Source of the DNA: Chitinophagales bacterium
Lineage (GTDB): Bacteria > Bacteroidota > Bacteroidia > Chitinophagales > Chitinophagaceae
DNA: 64,000 nucleotides
Reading direction: 5' to 3'
NCBI GenBank assembly: GCA_017303855.1
Contig: JAFLBL010000002.1
Location: 186,001-250,000, forward strand
The notes under the pieces: model-generated
Databases searched by the model: none
Seen by the model: the letters and a program-made list of their open reading frames with translations, nothing else
What the model was told of the DNA's origin: nothing
Part shown: positions 1 to 7,534 of the stretch, piece after piece
Numbering within the stretch: position 1 is the stretch's first letter
Layout of the letters: every line of letters starts with the position of its first letter
Made by a program: the position numbers and the translations under genes

Positions 1-1
1 A

Positions 2-442
2 GTGGAGGCGAGGGCCAAACTCCCATTGGGCGGCGGCACCTGGCCTGCCATCTGGATGCTGGGCGATAATATCAACACGGCTCCCTGGCCTGCCTGCGGG
101 GAGATCGACATCATGGAGCATGTGGGCAATCAGCTGAACCGGATTTTTGGTACGGTGCATCACCCCGGTCACTCCGGCGGCAATGCCGATGGCGGTTCAA
201 CCATGATCTCCAATGTAACCACGGAATTTCACCGGTACGGGGTGGAATGGACACCCGCTTCCATCAAATTCTCCGTGGATGATGTGGTGTTTTACACTTT
301 TGCCAACAGCAGCAGCCTGCCCTTCAATCAGAATTTCTTTATGATTCTGAATGTGGCCATGGGTGGCAATTTCGGAGGAGCCGTAGCGCCCGGGTTTACG
401 AGTTCCGAAATGGAGATCGATTATATCCGGGTATTCCAGTAA
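2..442 (+). CDS. GH16 beta-glucanase (laminarinase-like), 5' truncated by window edge
   Basis: This is the C-terminal part of a family 16 glycoside hydrolase, a retaining endo-beta-1,3(4)-glucanase expected to act outside the cytoplasm on laminarin- or lichenan-like glucans. The frame is already open at base 2 and begins with VEARAKLP, the start of a core beta-strand, so the true N-terminus lies left of the window. The catalytic signature GEIDIMEHVG is present: the nucleophile Glu codon is at 101-103, Asp at 107-109 and the acid/base Glu at 116-118. The final strand ends in the usual IDYIRVFQ. A second GH16 gene follows on the same strand, so the two probably belong to one polysaccharide-utilisation group. 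The family call is firm; the exact substrate is not readable. Confidence 0.9.
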   Translation: MEARAKLPLGGGTWPAIWMLGDNINTAPWPACGEIDIMEHVGNQLNRIFGTVHHPGHSGGNADGGSTMISNVTTEFHRYGVEWTPASIKFSVDDVVFYTFANSSSLPFNQNFFMILNVAMGGNFGGAVAPGFTSSEMEIDYIRVFQ

Positions 443-493
443 TTAAGAAGCCAGCAGTTATATGTTCACAGGCAATTATTAACGAGCAGTCAG

Positions 494-543
494 AAAAGTG
501 GAACGTGTATTCCTTTCCAGGAAAATACTTCCACTTTTTATTT
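494..543 (+). terminator. Stem-loop terminator after first GH16 gene
   Basis: A 10-bp perfect stem (494-503 with 529-538) encloses a second, shorter pairing and runs into a T-rich stretch (TTTTTATTT). It sits between the two GH16 genes, so they are probably separate transcripts unless read-through occurs. Confidence 0.6.
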
Positions 544-565
544 CCCATCTAAAAGGTTCATGATT

Positions 566-1384
566 ATGAAAACGATTACTTATGCCATCGCCATGCTTAC
601 CCTTGGCGTCAGTTTGCTTTCCTGCCATAGCGCGTCTAAAATCAAAACGCAGTACAAGCGGCTGGTCTGGTCGGAGGAGTTCAACTACAAGGGCCTGCCC
701 GACAGCAGCAAATGGAGTTATGATAAAGGCACGGGTTGTCCCGACGTATGCGGCTGGGGCAATAACGAGTTGCAGTATTATACCTGGAACCGCACCGAAA
801 ACGCGCGGGTGGAAGACGGCCACCTGGTTATTGAAGCGCGCAAGGAAGACATGCAGGGTTCAAAATATACATCGGCCCGCCTGGTCACCAAAAACAAGGG
901 CGACTGGAAATACGGCCGTATCGAAGTAAAAGCCATGATCCCCGCCGGCCGCGGGATGTGGCCCGCCATCTGGATGCTGCCCACCAAATGGGAATATGGC
1001 GGCTGGCCCCGCAGCGGCGAGATCGATATCATGGAGAATGTAGGCTACTGGCCCGATTCCGTACTGGCCACGGTGCATACCGAAGCGTATAACGGTATGA
1101 TCAATACCCAAAAGACCAGGGGGGTACACCAGCCCGGCAGCTCCACGAAGTTTCATGTGTATGCGCTGGAGTGGACCGAGAACGAAATGTTCTTCTATGT
1201 GGACGGTAAAGAAGTGAACCGCTTCGCCAACGACAAGACCGGCGTAGCCGCCTGGCCCTTTGATAAAGAGTTTCACCTGCTGTTGAATATAGCCGTAGGC
1301 GGCAACTGGGGCGGAAAGTTTGGCGTGGACGACAGTGTGTTTCCGCAGAAGATGCTGGTGGATTGGGTGAGGGTGTATCAGTGA
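566..1384 (+). CDS. GH16 beta-glucanase lipoprotein
   Basis: Complete family 16 glycoside hydrolase, about 272 residues, predicted to cleave beta-1,3- or beta-1,3-1,4-glucans at the cell surface. The N-terminus MKTITYAIAMLTLGVSLLSC is a lipoprotein signal with lipobox LLSC, so the mature protein is anchored by the Cys at about residue 20. The catalytic motif GEIDIMENVG supplies the nucleophile Glu (about 152), Asp (154) and acid/base Glu (157). The substrate-cleft Trp-rich segments GRGMWPAIWML and WGNNELQYYT are also present. An ATG at 560 (MIM...) is in frame, but the signal peptide is tidier from 566. The stop codon is followed directly by a 7-bp tandem array. Pairing with the truncated GH16 gene upstream suggests joint glucan degradation. 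Confidence 0.93.
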   Translation: MKTITYAIAMLTLGVSLLSCHSASKIKTQYKRLVWSEEFNYKGLPDSSKWSYDKGTGCPDVCGWGNNELQYYTWNRTENARVEDGHLVIEARKEDMQGSKYTSARLVTKNKGDWKYGRIEVKAMIPAGRGMWPAIWMLPTKWEYGGWPRSGEIDIMENVGYWPDSVLATVHTEAYNGMINTQKTRGVHQPGSSTKFHVYALEWTENEMFFYVDGKEVNRFANDKTGVAAWPFDKEFHLLLNIAVGGNWGGKFGVDDSVFPQKMLVDWVRVYQ

Positions 1385-1517
1385 GTGGTGAATGGAGAGT
1401 GGAAAGTGGAAAGTGGAGAGTGGAGAGTGGAAAGTGGAGAGTGGAAAGTGGAGAGTGGAGAGTGGAGAGTGGAAAGTGGAAAGTGGAAAGTGGAGAGTGG
1501 TGAGTAGTGAGTGGGGG
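1385..1517 (+). repeat. 7-bp tandem repeat array (GTGGARA)n
   Basis: About seventeen head-to-tail heptamers alternate between GTGGAAA and GTGGAGA. The regular core runs from 1399 to about 1496 and degenerates at both ends. The array begins right after the GH16 stop codon. The strand is strongly purine-biased. It matches the GA|GT junction pattern of the arrays at 56588, 56780 and 59451. Confidence 0.9.
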
Positions 1518-1522
1518 ACATA

Positions 1523-1660
1523 GCTACACTTTCGCTACACCTGGGCCGTACCTGATCCGGGACTCCCCTAGAGATAAAGCGCTCCATGCGCTTTAACCCC
1601 GAACAAGGTCCGGACGAGTATCGGAGCAATCCTATAGAAAGTGTACAGAAAGCGTACAGA
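1523..1660. other. Non-coding segment with nested inverted repeats
   Basis: No convincing gene is present. A 9-bp inverted repeat (TACACTTTC near 1525, GAAAGTGTA near 1637) encloses a 7-bp hairpin with AAAGCGC at 1576-1582 and GCGCTTT at 1588-1594. Together with the terminator downstream it could be a long structured 3' UTR or a small RNA, but no known RNA family was recognised. Confidence 0.35.
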
Positions 1661-1692
1661 ACTGGTACATAATTTACAGATAATCAACTACT

Positions 1693-1725
1693 AACAGGGA
1701 GCCTCAACCGGCTCCCTGTTTTTTT
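1693..1725 (+). terminator. Strong intrinsic terminator
   Basis: An 11-bp perfect stem (1693-1703 with 1710-1720) with a 6-nt loop is followed by an uninterrupted T run. It is a textbook Rho-independent terminator on the + strand. It ends the GH16 transcript or a small RNA encoded between 1520 and 1700. Confidence 0.85.
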
Positions 1726-1904
1726 GGCTTCCGGGCTCTTTTCCCGGCGGATCGGTTAATCCGGGTCAACAATCAGGCATAACCGCAGGTTTTTTCCTTT
1801 TTTTTCTTAGCTTTAGTTCAACCTCTCCTTGAAATTCGTCTGTTGCTGCCTGTTACGGCGGTATTGGTCCTGGTTCCCGGGGTCTGGTTTCAGCAAGTTT
1901 TTAA

Positions 1905-1993
1905 GGAGGGGGTAGGGGTAGTTGATGGGAGTGGGGTGGGGGGAGTGTGTGGTGGGGTGTGTGGTGGTGGTGGGGGATTTGGCTGGCGGGGTT
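1905..1993 (+). repeat. G-rich tract with G-quadruplex potential
   Basis: At least six runs of three to six G are separated by short loops (GGGGG, GGGG, GGG, GGGG, GGGGGG, GGGG, GGGGG) on the + strand. No plausible gene overlaps it. The tract lies at the change from balanced-GC chromosome to the AT-rich defence island. Confidence 0.7.
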
Positions 1994-2081
1994 GAGAAAA
2001 GGTGGTAGGTTGGACTAATGAAAATCACCTCAAGTGGAAATGGTTATTAACAACCATTAAAACTGAGTACTTTATAGAGAA

Positions 2082-2131
2082 ATACGAAATTGATTCGAAG
2101 TTAAAGTTTCGTATAATTTAAGTTAGGTGCC
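2082..2131. other. attC-like right-hand core (GTTAGGTG) preceded by an inverted repeat
   Basis: GTTAGGTG at about 2122-2129 fits the integron core GTTRRRY. Just before it, ATACGAAA (2082-2089) and TTTCGTAT (2106-2113) form an 8-bp inverted repeat. The gene that follows ends next to the complementary core CACCTAAC at about 3230. This could be the trailing half of a recombination site of a preceding cassette. The assignment is by pattern only; no integrase gene is visible in the window. Confidence 0.3.
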
Positions 2132-2205
2132 ATGCCGTGACGACCATTAAATTTGAACAGTCAATCATTACCCACATAGTATAGTTAGAGAAAAAGTCAA
2201 ATCCC

Positions 2206-3222
2206 ATGTATTTATTGAATGAGAAAGTTCTAAACAAAGGGGACATTGTTCTCTTAAAATCTGAGACTGAGAAAAGTAAATTAATCCGACGCTTCTCAAA
2301 CAGCAAGTTCTCTCATGCAATGATTTATGTTGGAGAATCGAGTTTAATAGACGCTGACGGACCCGGTGTTCATGCCCACAACTTGCAAAGACTGCTAATT
2401 CCCAACGAAAATGATGTCGTTATCCTGCGTTCGAAAAATGCATCACTTGAACAGCTTAGGAAAGTTGAGCAATTTGTTAGGTCTAAAGTTGGGACAGAAT
2501 ATTCCATGGAAGAAGCTCGTAAGGTTGTTCGAAATGGAGAGTTTGTGCCTGAAGATAACAGACAGTTTTGTACTCGTCTTGTTGCCAAGGCATTCGAGTT
2601 TGCGAACTTAAACATTGTAGAAAAACCTGACTATTGCTCACCAAAAGATATTGAAGACTCGAAGGAATTTTCTACTATTCAAGGAGCAACTAGGGCTGCT
2701 AGCGAAAAGGAAATAAACTACGCAAACGAGACAGACACGCCAATCGAAAAACAGGCGGAAGTAACAAATCAAATCCTTGAGGAAATTCGAGTCTTGACAG
2801 GGGAAGATATCCAGACCTTTGAACAATTGGATGAGTTTTTAATCAGTCATCCTGAACATGATACAGAAATTACAAGAATAGTTACTGACTCTGGATATTT
2901 GAAATTGTGGGAGACAGATATTCGCAAAAATCCTTGGTACTACGATTTTGATGCCTTTACCGAGCATTATCCAGAAACTCAATATGCCAGTATGGGAAAA
3001 TGGTTAATTGACCTTTGTAAGGGCTTGTTTTATCGTTTCAAACCAATGCATGAATACTATTACGAAAAGACCATACAATCAAATAATGAATATTTTAAAG
3101 TAATGCTTGGGTTATACGAAAAGTTGTTAGAGCTGAATAATACAAGAATGAAAGTTGGGATTGACGCAATGATAGAAGCTGGTCTAACAAAGGAAGAGAT
3201 GATGGCAATTGTTCAAACCTAA
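2206..3222 (+). CDS. Permuted papain-like (YiiX/NlpC-P60 superfamily) hydrolase with helical C-terminal domain
   Basis: The N-terminal ~155 residues match the YiiX-type, circularly permuted NlpC/P60 fold. The order is His first (SHAMIYVG, His37) then Cys (FCTRLVAKAF, Cys122), with KGDIVLLKS at the start, as in YiiX and LRAT-like enzymes. Such proteins act as cysteine amidases or acyltransferases on peptide, peptidoglycan or lipid substrates; the substrate here is unknown. Residues ~165-338 form a polar, helix-rich domain without a recognised family. There is no signal peptide, so the protein is probably cytoplasmic. The gene is AT-rich, stands alone, and is flanked by attC-like motifs at about 2122 and 3230, which suggests a mobile cassette. 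Its place beside Abi and restriction genes raises a defence role, but that is inference. Confidence 0.75.
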   Translation: MYLLNEKVLNKGDIVLLKSETEKSKLIRRFSNSKFSHAMIYVGESSLIDADGPGVHAHNLQRLLIPNENDVVILRSKNASLEQLRKVEQFVRSKVGTEYSMEEARKVVRNGEFVPEDNRQFCTRLVAKAFEFANLNIVEKPDYCSPKDIEDSKEFSTIQGATRAASEKEINYANETDTPIEKQAEVTNQILEEIRVLTGEDIQTFEQLDEFLISHPEHDTEITRIVTDSGYLKLWETDIRKNPWYYDFDAFTEHYPETQYASMGKWLIDLCKGLFYRFKPMHEYYYEKTIQSNNEYFKVMLGLYEKLLELNNTRMKVGIDAMIEAGLTKEEMMAIVQT

Positions 3223-3228
3223 TAACAC

Positions 3229-3474
3229 GGCACCTAACATTGCATTTGCAATATGGCGGGGCGACGAATATATTCTCAGCTTTTTGTTCGCTAACCGGCT
3301 CCGGTTTCGGAAGACGAATAACGTCGAACTACAGAATAAACAATGGACATTTGTATCTTTAATTAGCAGCGGCACCAGAATGACGGAACACAGAATGCCG
3401 CAACATCGCCAAAGGTTTAACTTTTGCGGTAATGTTATGATAACAGTACGAACTTTGAAAAGACGAACAATAAT
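3229..3474. other. Intergenic segment starting with attC-like left core (CACCTAAC)
   Basis: CACCTAAC begins seven bases after the stop codon of the papain-like gene and fits the integron core RYYYAAC. It is followed by ATTGCATTTGCAAT, a short perfect inverted repeat. The remaining ~240 bp show further short inverted pieces (for example TGCCGCAA near 3403 and TTGCGG near 3424) but no clear GTTRRRY partner and no gene. A possible reading frame across it has unlikely composition. Confidence 0.3.
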
Positions 3475-4290
3475 TTGGCAGAACTTAGTTACATAGAAAA
3501 AGCAAATATTGAAGCATTCCTTGGAATGAAGAGCGGATATGTTATGGACTTTTCTGATAGAACATTTGGTGAATTTGTTGGAGAGGCAACTGGCTTAGAC
3601 ATTTTCGCAGAGAAATATCACTATGATTCCAATTCAAAAGCGAACCGCCTTCGTGGATTTATGAAAATTGAAACCAACTATGTTGTTGGCAAACTTCTCG
3701 GCCATTTCTGCGATTATTGGTTATCAAAGGCACAGACAAATCAAATTTACTGGAGTGCTGACGAAAAATTATATACAGAATGCCTGCGTATTGTAGAACG
3801 ATTGACAAAGAATAATATTGTTGAACATTTAGATGTCCTTAAGCCAAACTCCAATGCAAAGGACTTTGAACTATTAGCAAAGTCAATTAAAGAGAGTATT
3901 GAAAAGAATGAGCCTGAAGCAGCGCTTGACCGGCTTCATACTTTTGTAATTAAATATGTCAGACAGCTTTGCGACAATCATGGATTAAGACATGAAAGAG
4001 ACGAACCATTGCATAGCCTTTTTGGAAAGTATGTAAAGAAACTACTAAATGACAAGCTCATTGACTCTATCATGGCTGAAAAAATCCTTAGATTTTCAAT
4101 AAATGTTCTTGACGCCTTCAATGATGTTCGCAATAATAAAAGTTTGGCTCACGATAATCCTGTTTTGAATTACCATGAGAGTATTTTAATTTTCAATAAC
4201 ATTACGAACACAATTAGATTTATTGAGACAATTCAAAATCAAATATCTAAACAATCCACACAAACGGACTGGAATGAATTACCTTTTTAA
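3475..4290 (+). CDS. AbiJ/Abi_C-type abortive-infection protein with HEPN motif
   Basis: This 271-residue protein has two parts. The N-terminal part (about 20-80), with VMDFSDRTFGEF and SKANRLRGFM, resembles AbiJ N-terminal domains. The C-terminal part (about 150-255), with HSLFGKYVKKL and VRNNKSLAHD, resembles the Abi_C domain of abortive-infection proteins. Arg219-Asn220 with His226 forms the R-x6-H motif typical of HEPN ribonucleases. The expected role is a cytoplasmic RNase-type effector that stops growth on phage infection. The start is uncertain: a TTG at 3475 is used because no in-frame ATG exists, though the frame is open from 3433. It sits within the AT-rich island upstream of the restriction operon and is probably transcribed alone. 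Confidence 0.72.
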   Translation: MAELSYIEKANIEAFLGMKSGYVMDFSDRTFGEFVGEATGLDIFAEKYHYDSNSKANRLRGFMKIETNYVVGKLLGHFCDYWLSKAQTNQIYWSADEKLYTECLRIVERLTKNNIVEHLDVLKPNSNAKDFELLAKSIKESIEKNEPEAALDRLHTFVIKYVRQLCDNHGLRHERDEPLHSLFGKYVKKLLNDKLIDSIMAEKILRFSINVLDAFNDVRNNKSLAHDNPVLNYHESILIFNNITNTIRFIETIQNQISKQSTQTDWNELPF

Positions 4291-4354
4291 TGAAGTGCAA
4301 TGAATAACTAATAAGATGTATACGGTAGCGATCATGCTTTAAAGAGGAAAAATA

Positions 4355-4984
4355 ATGGCTAATAAATGGAATAAAAAAGACACTTATGTTATCGAAAGGC
4401 ATCCTTTCGGGTCTTTGATTTTTCCAGGTATTAAAATCCTTATAATTGGTACTTTCCCAACTAATAGGGATAACTTTAGATATGAATTCTTTTATTCTGC
4501 AAAAGATAACTTATTTTGGAAAGTACTTGAAGATATTTACAAACACACATTCCTGTTTGACTCAGGCCAGTCTGCAGTTATTGAAAGGAAAGATTTTTTG
4601 AAGAAGAAAAACATTGGGATAACGGACATGTATGAAATGTGTTATAGGAGAAATAGCTATTCAACTGACGAAAATCTCTTTCCAATTATTCTGACTGACA
4701 TATTTAAAATATTAGATAATCATAATACTATCGAGCGAATTATATTCACAAGCAGAACTGAAGTGTTTGGCGCATTCGGGTTATTTAAAACGTATCTTTT
4801 ACAGCGCAATCAGATAATACCCGAAATGATTAAGTTTGATAACAAGATATTAGAAGGTAAATTGAAATATGGCGACAAAGAAATCAAGTTGTTTGTTCCA
4901 TACTCACCATCACCACGTCTGATTGCAAATGGAAGAATAACAGGCTCTGAACTCGTAAGTATGTATAAATATTGCTTGACATAA
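4355..4984 (+). CDS. Uracil-DNA glycosylase superfamily protein
   Basis: This 209-residue protein carries the UDG-superfamily motif A region IGTFPTN (31-37), followed by FYSAKDNLFWKVL (46-58), like the mismatch and hypoxanthine DNA glycosylases. A C-terminal loop VPYSPSPRL (181-189) lies where the DNA-intercalating motif normally sits. Such enzymes flip out and excise a damaged or modified base, leaving an abasic site. The position between an Abi gene and a restriction operon suggests action on modified phage DNA rather than housekeeping repair, but this is inference. The ATG at 4355 is preceded by AAGAGG, a reasonable ribosome-binding site. No partner gene overlaps. Confidence 0.7.
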   Translation: MANKWNKKDTYVIERHPFGSLIFPGIKILIIGTFPTNRDNFRYEFFYSAKDNLFWKVLEDIYKHTFLFDSGQSAVIERKDFLKKKNIGITDMYEMCYRRNSYSTDENLFPIILTDIFKILDNHNTIERIIFTSRTEVFGAFGLFKTYLLQRNQIIPEMIKFDNKILEGKLKYGDKEIKLFVPYSPSPRLIANGRITGSELVSMYKYCLT

Positions 4985-5197
4985 TATCCCGAAAACGAAA
5001 GGGCATATTCTAAATACCCAAATGCCAAATAGTTCATTGGAGTTTGACGACAAACTAGCCAATTCTTCATAAAGCCCCTAAGGGCATTTTGACCAACTTA
5101 CATAGGAAAAAGTGGCAATAAGTTAAACACTTAATATCTTGAAAAACGATATATTAAAAAATTTATTACCTATTTTAGCAGTCTGAATTTTGTCGAC

Positions 5198-5389
5198 ATG
5201 AACAGAATAAAAGACATACTGGCAGAAAAGGGAATCAAGCAGACTTGGTTAGCTGATCAGCTTGGGAAAAGTTACAATATGGTTAATGGGTATGTTCAGA
5301 ATCGACAACAGCCAAGACTTGAAGTGCTTTTCCAAATTGCTGAAATATTAGGAGTTAACGCAAAAGACTTAATAAAAGATAAGAAATGA
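5198..5389 (+). CDS. XRE/Cro-type HTH regulator of the restriction operon
   Basis: A 63-residue single-domain helix-turn-helix protein of the XRE family. The HTH is readable as [22 protein letters not shown] followed by the conserved [15 protein letters not shown]. It is the first gene of the restriction operon and its stop overlaps the HsdMS start as ATGA (5386-5389), so the two are translationally coupled. By analogy with controller proteins of restriction systems it may time expression of the methylase and nuclease. No palindromic operator was pinned down in the 213-bp upstream gap. Confidence 0.85.
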   Translation: MNRIKDILAEKGIKQTWLADQLGKSYNMVNGYVQNRQQPRLEVLFQIAEILGVNAKDLIKDKK

Positions 5390-7533
5390 CAAGTATAGCA
5401 CAAAGACAAGAATTGCAAAATAAAATTTGGAAAATAGCTAATGATGTTCGAGGCTCTGTTGATGGATGGGACTTTAAGCAATTTGTATTAGGAACACTGT
5501 TTTATCGCTTTATCAGTGAAAATTTTACCAATTACATCGAAGGTGGTGATAAAAGCGTTAACTATGCAAACTACCCTGATAAAGACATAGCTGCTGAAAT
5601 AAAAGACGATGCGATAAAAACAAAAGGTTACTTCATTTATCCAAGTCAACTTTTTGTGAATGTCGCCAAGACTGCCAATATCAACCCAAATCTTAATACA
5701 GAACTAAAAGCCATTTTTGATGCTATTGAAAGTTCAGCAAATGGCTATCCATCCGAGCCGGATATAAAAGGGTTATTTGCCGATTTTGACACAACAAGCA
5801 CACGGCTTGGTAATACTGTTGAAGCCAAAAACAGCCGTTTAGCATCTGTTCTGAAAGGTGTTGAGGAATTGAATTTTGGAAATTTTGAAGACAACCATAT
5901 TGACCTTTTTGGTGATGCCTACGAGTTTTTAATTTCTAATTATGCAGCCAATGCAGGTAAATCAGGTGGTGAGTTTTTTACGCCACAGCACGTTTCAAAA
6001 CTGATTGCCAAATTGGCAATGCACAAGCAAGAAAAAGTAAATAAGATATACGACCCGGCGGCTGGTTCAGGCTCATTGTTGTTGCAAGCCAAAAAGCATT
6101 TCGACAATCATATAATTGAAGAAGGTTTTTATGGGCAGGAAGTGAATCATACCACTTATAACCTTGCCCGTATGAACATGTTTTTGCACAACATTAACTA
6201 CGACAAGTTTAATATTGCATTGGGCAATACATTAATTGACCCACACTTTGGAGATGAAAAGCCATTCGATGCCATCGTTTCTAATCCTCCATACTCTATA
6301 AAATGGATTGGTGATGATGACCCAACGCTGATTAATGATGACCGTTTTGCTCCAGCCGGTGTGTTGGCTCCTAAATCAAAAGCAGATTTTGCTTTTGTAT
6401 TACATGCACTATACTATCTATCAAGTAAAGGCAGGGCGGCTATTGTTTGTTTCCCTGGTATCTTTTACCGTGGCGGTGCAGAGCAAAGAATCAGAAAATA
6501 CTTGGTGGATAATAACTTTGTTGAATCCGTAATTTCTTTAGCTCCAAATCTGTTTTACGGCACATCTATTTCTGTAACTATTCTTGTTCTTTCAAAGCAT
6601 AAAATAGAAAATAGAACGCAGTTTATTGATGCAAGTGGAGAAGATTTCTTCAAAAAGGAAACGAATAACAATGTGCTTAATAATAATCATATTGAGAAAA
6701 TTATGGAAATCTTCGACTCAAAAGAGGACAAAGACCATGTTTCTAAATCAATAGCCAATTCAAAAATTGCAGAAAACGATTACAACCTATCTGTTAGTTC
6801 TTATGTAGAGGCAAAAGACAATCGCGAGAAGGTTGATATAATTTCATTAAATCAGACGATTTCAGAATCAGTAAATAAAATAAATGGTCTGCAAACAAAT
6901 ATTGATGCATTAATCAAGAAAATTACAGATTCAAGCTCTTTTAACAAATCGCTAGAAGGTGTTCCAGTAGAATGGCAAAATTTAGATGAAGTAACTAGCG
7001 TTTTGAGAGGAAGAAGATTAACAAGGGAATTATTGTCAAACTCCGAACAATATCCAGTTTTTCACGGTGGTTTAGAGCCATTAGGATATTATTCTTCATT
7101 TAATAGACCAGCTAATTCAGTAATGATAATAAATGTTGGAGCGTCTGCTGGAACTGTCGGCTATAGTTCAGTAGATTTTTGGTCATCGGATGGTTGTTAT
7201 AGTATTGAGCATTCGGATAAATTAATTAGTAAGTTTCTGTATTATTTTCTAATTGGCGAGCAGCATTTTCTTAAATCAAGAGTAAGAAAAGCTGGCATTC
7301 CAACATTAGATGCATTTGTAATTGAGAAAATTCAAATACCAATTCCATATCCTGAAGACAAAGAGAAATCTCTAGAATTTCAAAAGGAATTAGTTCAGAA
7401 TTTAGATACCTTTTCAGAGCTTACAGCAGAGCTTACAGCAGAGCTTACAGCAGAGCTTACAGCTCGTGAAAAGCAATATGAATATTATCGAAATTTTTTA
7501 TTAACCTTTCCTAAGAATTATATAGAATCATAA
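5386..7533 (+). CDS. Type I restriction HsdM-HsdS fusion (N6-adenine methyltransferase plus one target-recognition domain)
   Basis: This 715-residue fusion starts with an HsdM N-terminal helical domain (about 1-140). The N6-adenine methyltransferase core follows: the SAM loop [10 protein letters not shown] starts at Asp223 and the catalytic NPPY is at 300-303. After a coiled linker (about 480-515), residues ~520-670 read as a single HsdS target-recognition domain. It is followed by four ELTA units (678-693) and the typical HsdS helix end [16 protein letters not shown] normal HsdS has two recognition domains, so this half-subunit would have to pair with a second copy and should read a symmetric site. 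It would methylate and specify the site for the HsdR encoded downstream. The stop is one base before prrC. Confidence 0.92.
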   Translation: MTSIAQRQELQNKIWKIANDVRGSVDGWDFKQFVLGTLFYRFISENFTNYIEGGDKSVNYANYPDKDIAAEIKDDAIKTKGYFIYPSQLFVNVAKTANINPNLNTELKAIFDAIESSANGYPSEPDIKGLFADFDTTSTRLGNTVEAKNSRLASVLKGVEELNFGNFEDNHIDLFGDAYEFLISNYAANAGKSGGEFFTPQHVSKLIAKLAMHKQEKVNKIYDPAAGSGSLLLQAKKHFDNHIIEEGFYGQEVNHTTYNLARMNMFLHNINYDKFNIALGNTLIDPHFGDEKPFDAIVSNPPYSIKWIGDDDPTLINDDRFAPAGVLAPKSKADFAFVLHALYYLSSKGRAAIVCFPGIFYRGGAEQRIRKYLVDNNFVESVISLAPNLFYGTSISVTILVLSKHKIENRTQFIDASGEDFFKKETNNNVLNNNHIEKIMEIFDSKEDKDHVSKSIANSKIAENDYNLSVSSYVEAKDNREKVDIISLNQTISESVNKINGLQTNIDALIKKITDSSSFNKSLEGVPVEWQNLDEVTSVLRGRRLTRELLSNSEQYPVFHGGLEPLGYYSSFNRPANSVMIINVGASAGTVGYSSVDFWSSDGCYSIEHSDKLISKFLYYFLIGEQHFLKSRVRKAGIPTLDAFVIEKIQIPIPYPEDKEKSLEFQKELVQNLDTFSELTAELTAELTAELTAREKQYEYYRNFLLTFPKNYIES
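7417..7464 (+). repeat. Four 12-bp tandem repeats encoding ELTA (TAEL) in the HsdS part
   Basis: Three identical copies of GAGCTTACAGCA and a fourth ending in GCT lie in frame, giving residues 678-693. In EcoR124I the number of TAEL units between the recognition domains sets the spacer length of the DNA site. Because the unit is 12 bp, copy-number changes keep the frame and could switch specificity. Confidence 0.95.
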
Positions 7534-7534
7534 C

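Noticed and set aside
1385..1517. Possible CRISPR array
   Set aside because: Units are contiguous 7-mers without spacers, and no cas genes are present. The same applies to the arrays at 56588, 56780 and 59451.
1378..2028. Minus-strand open frames over the heptamer array and the G-rich tract
   Set aside because: Low-complexity translation of the repeats (Ser/Pro/His and Thr/Pro runs); no gene features.
3209..3496. Open frame of 95 codons overlapping the end of the papain-like gene
   Set aside because: Its composition is not protein-like, it has no ribosome-binding site, and it covers the attC-like intergenic segment.
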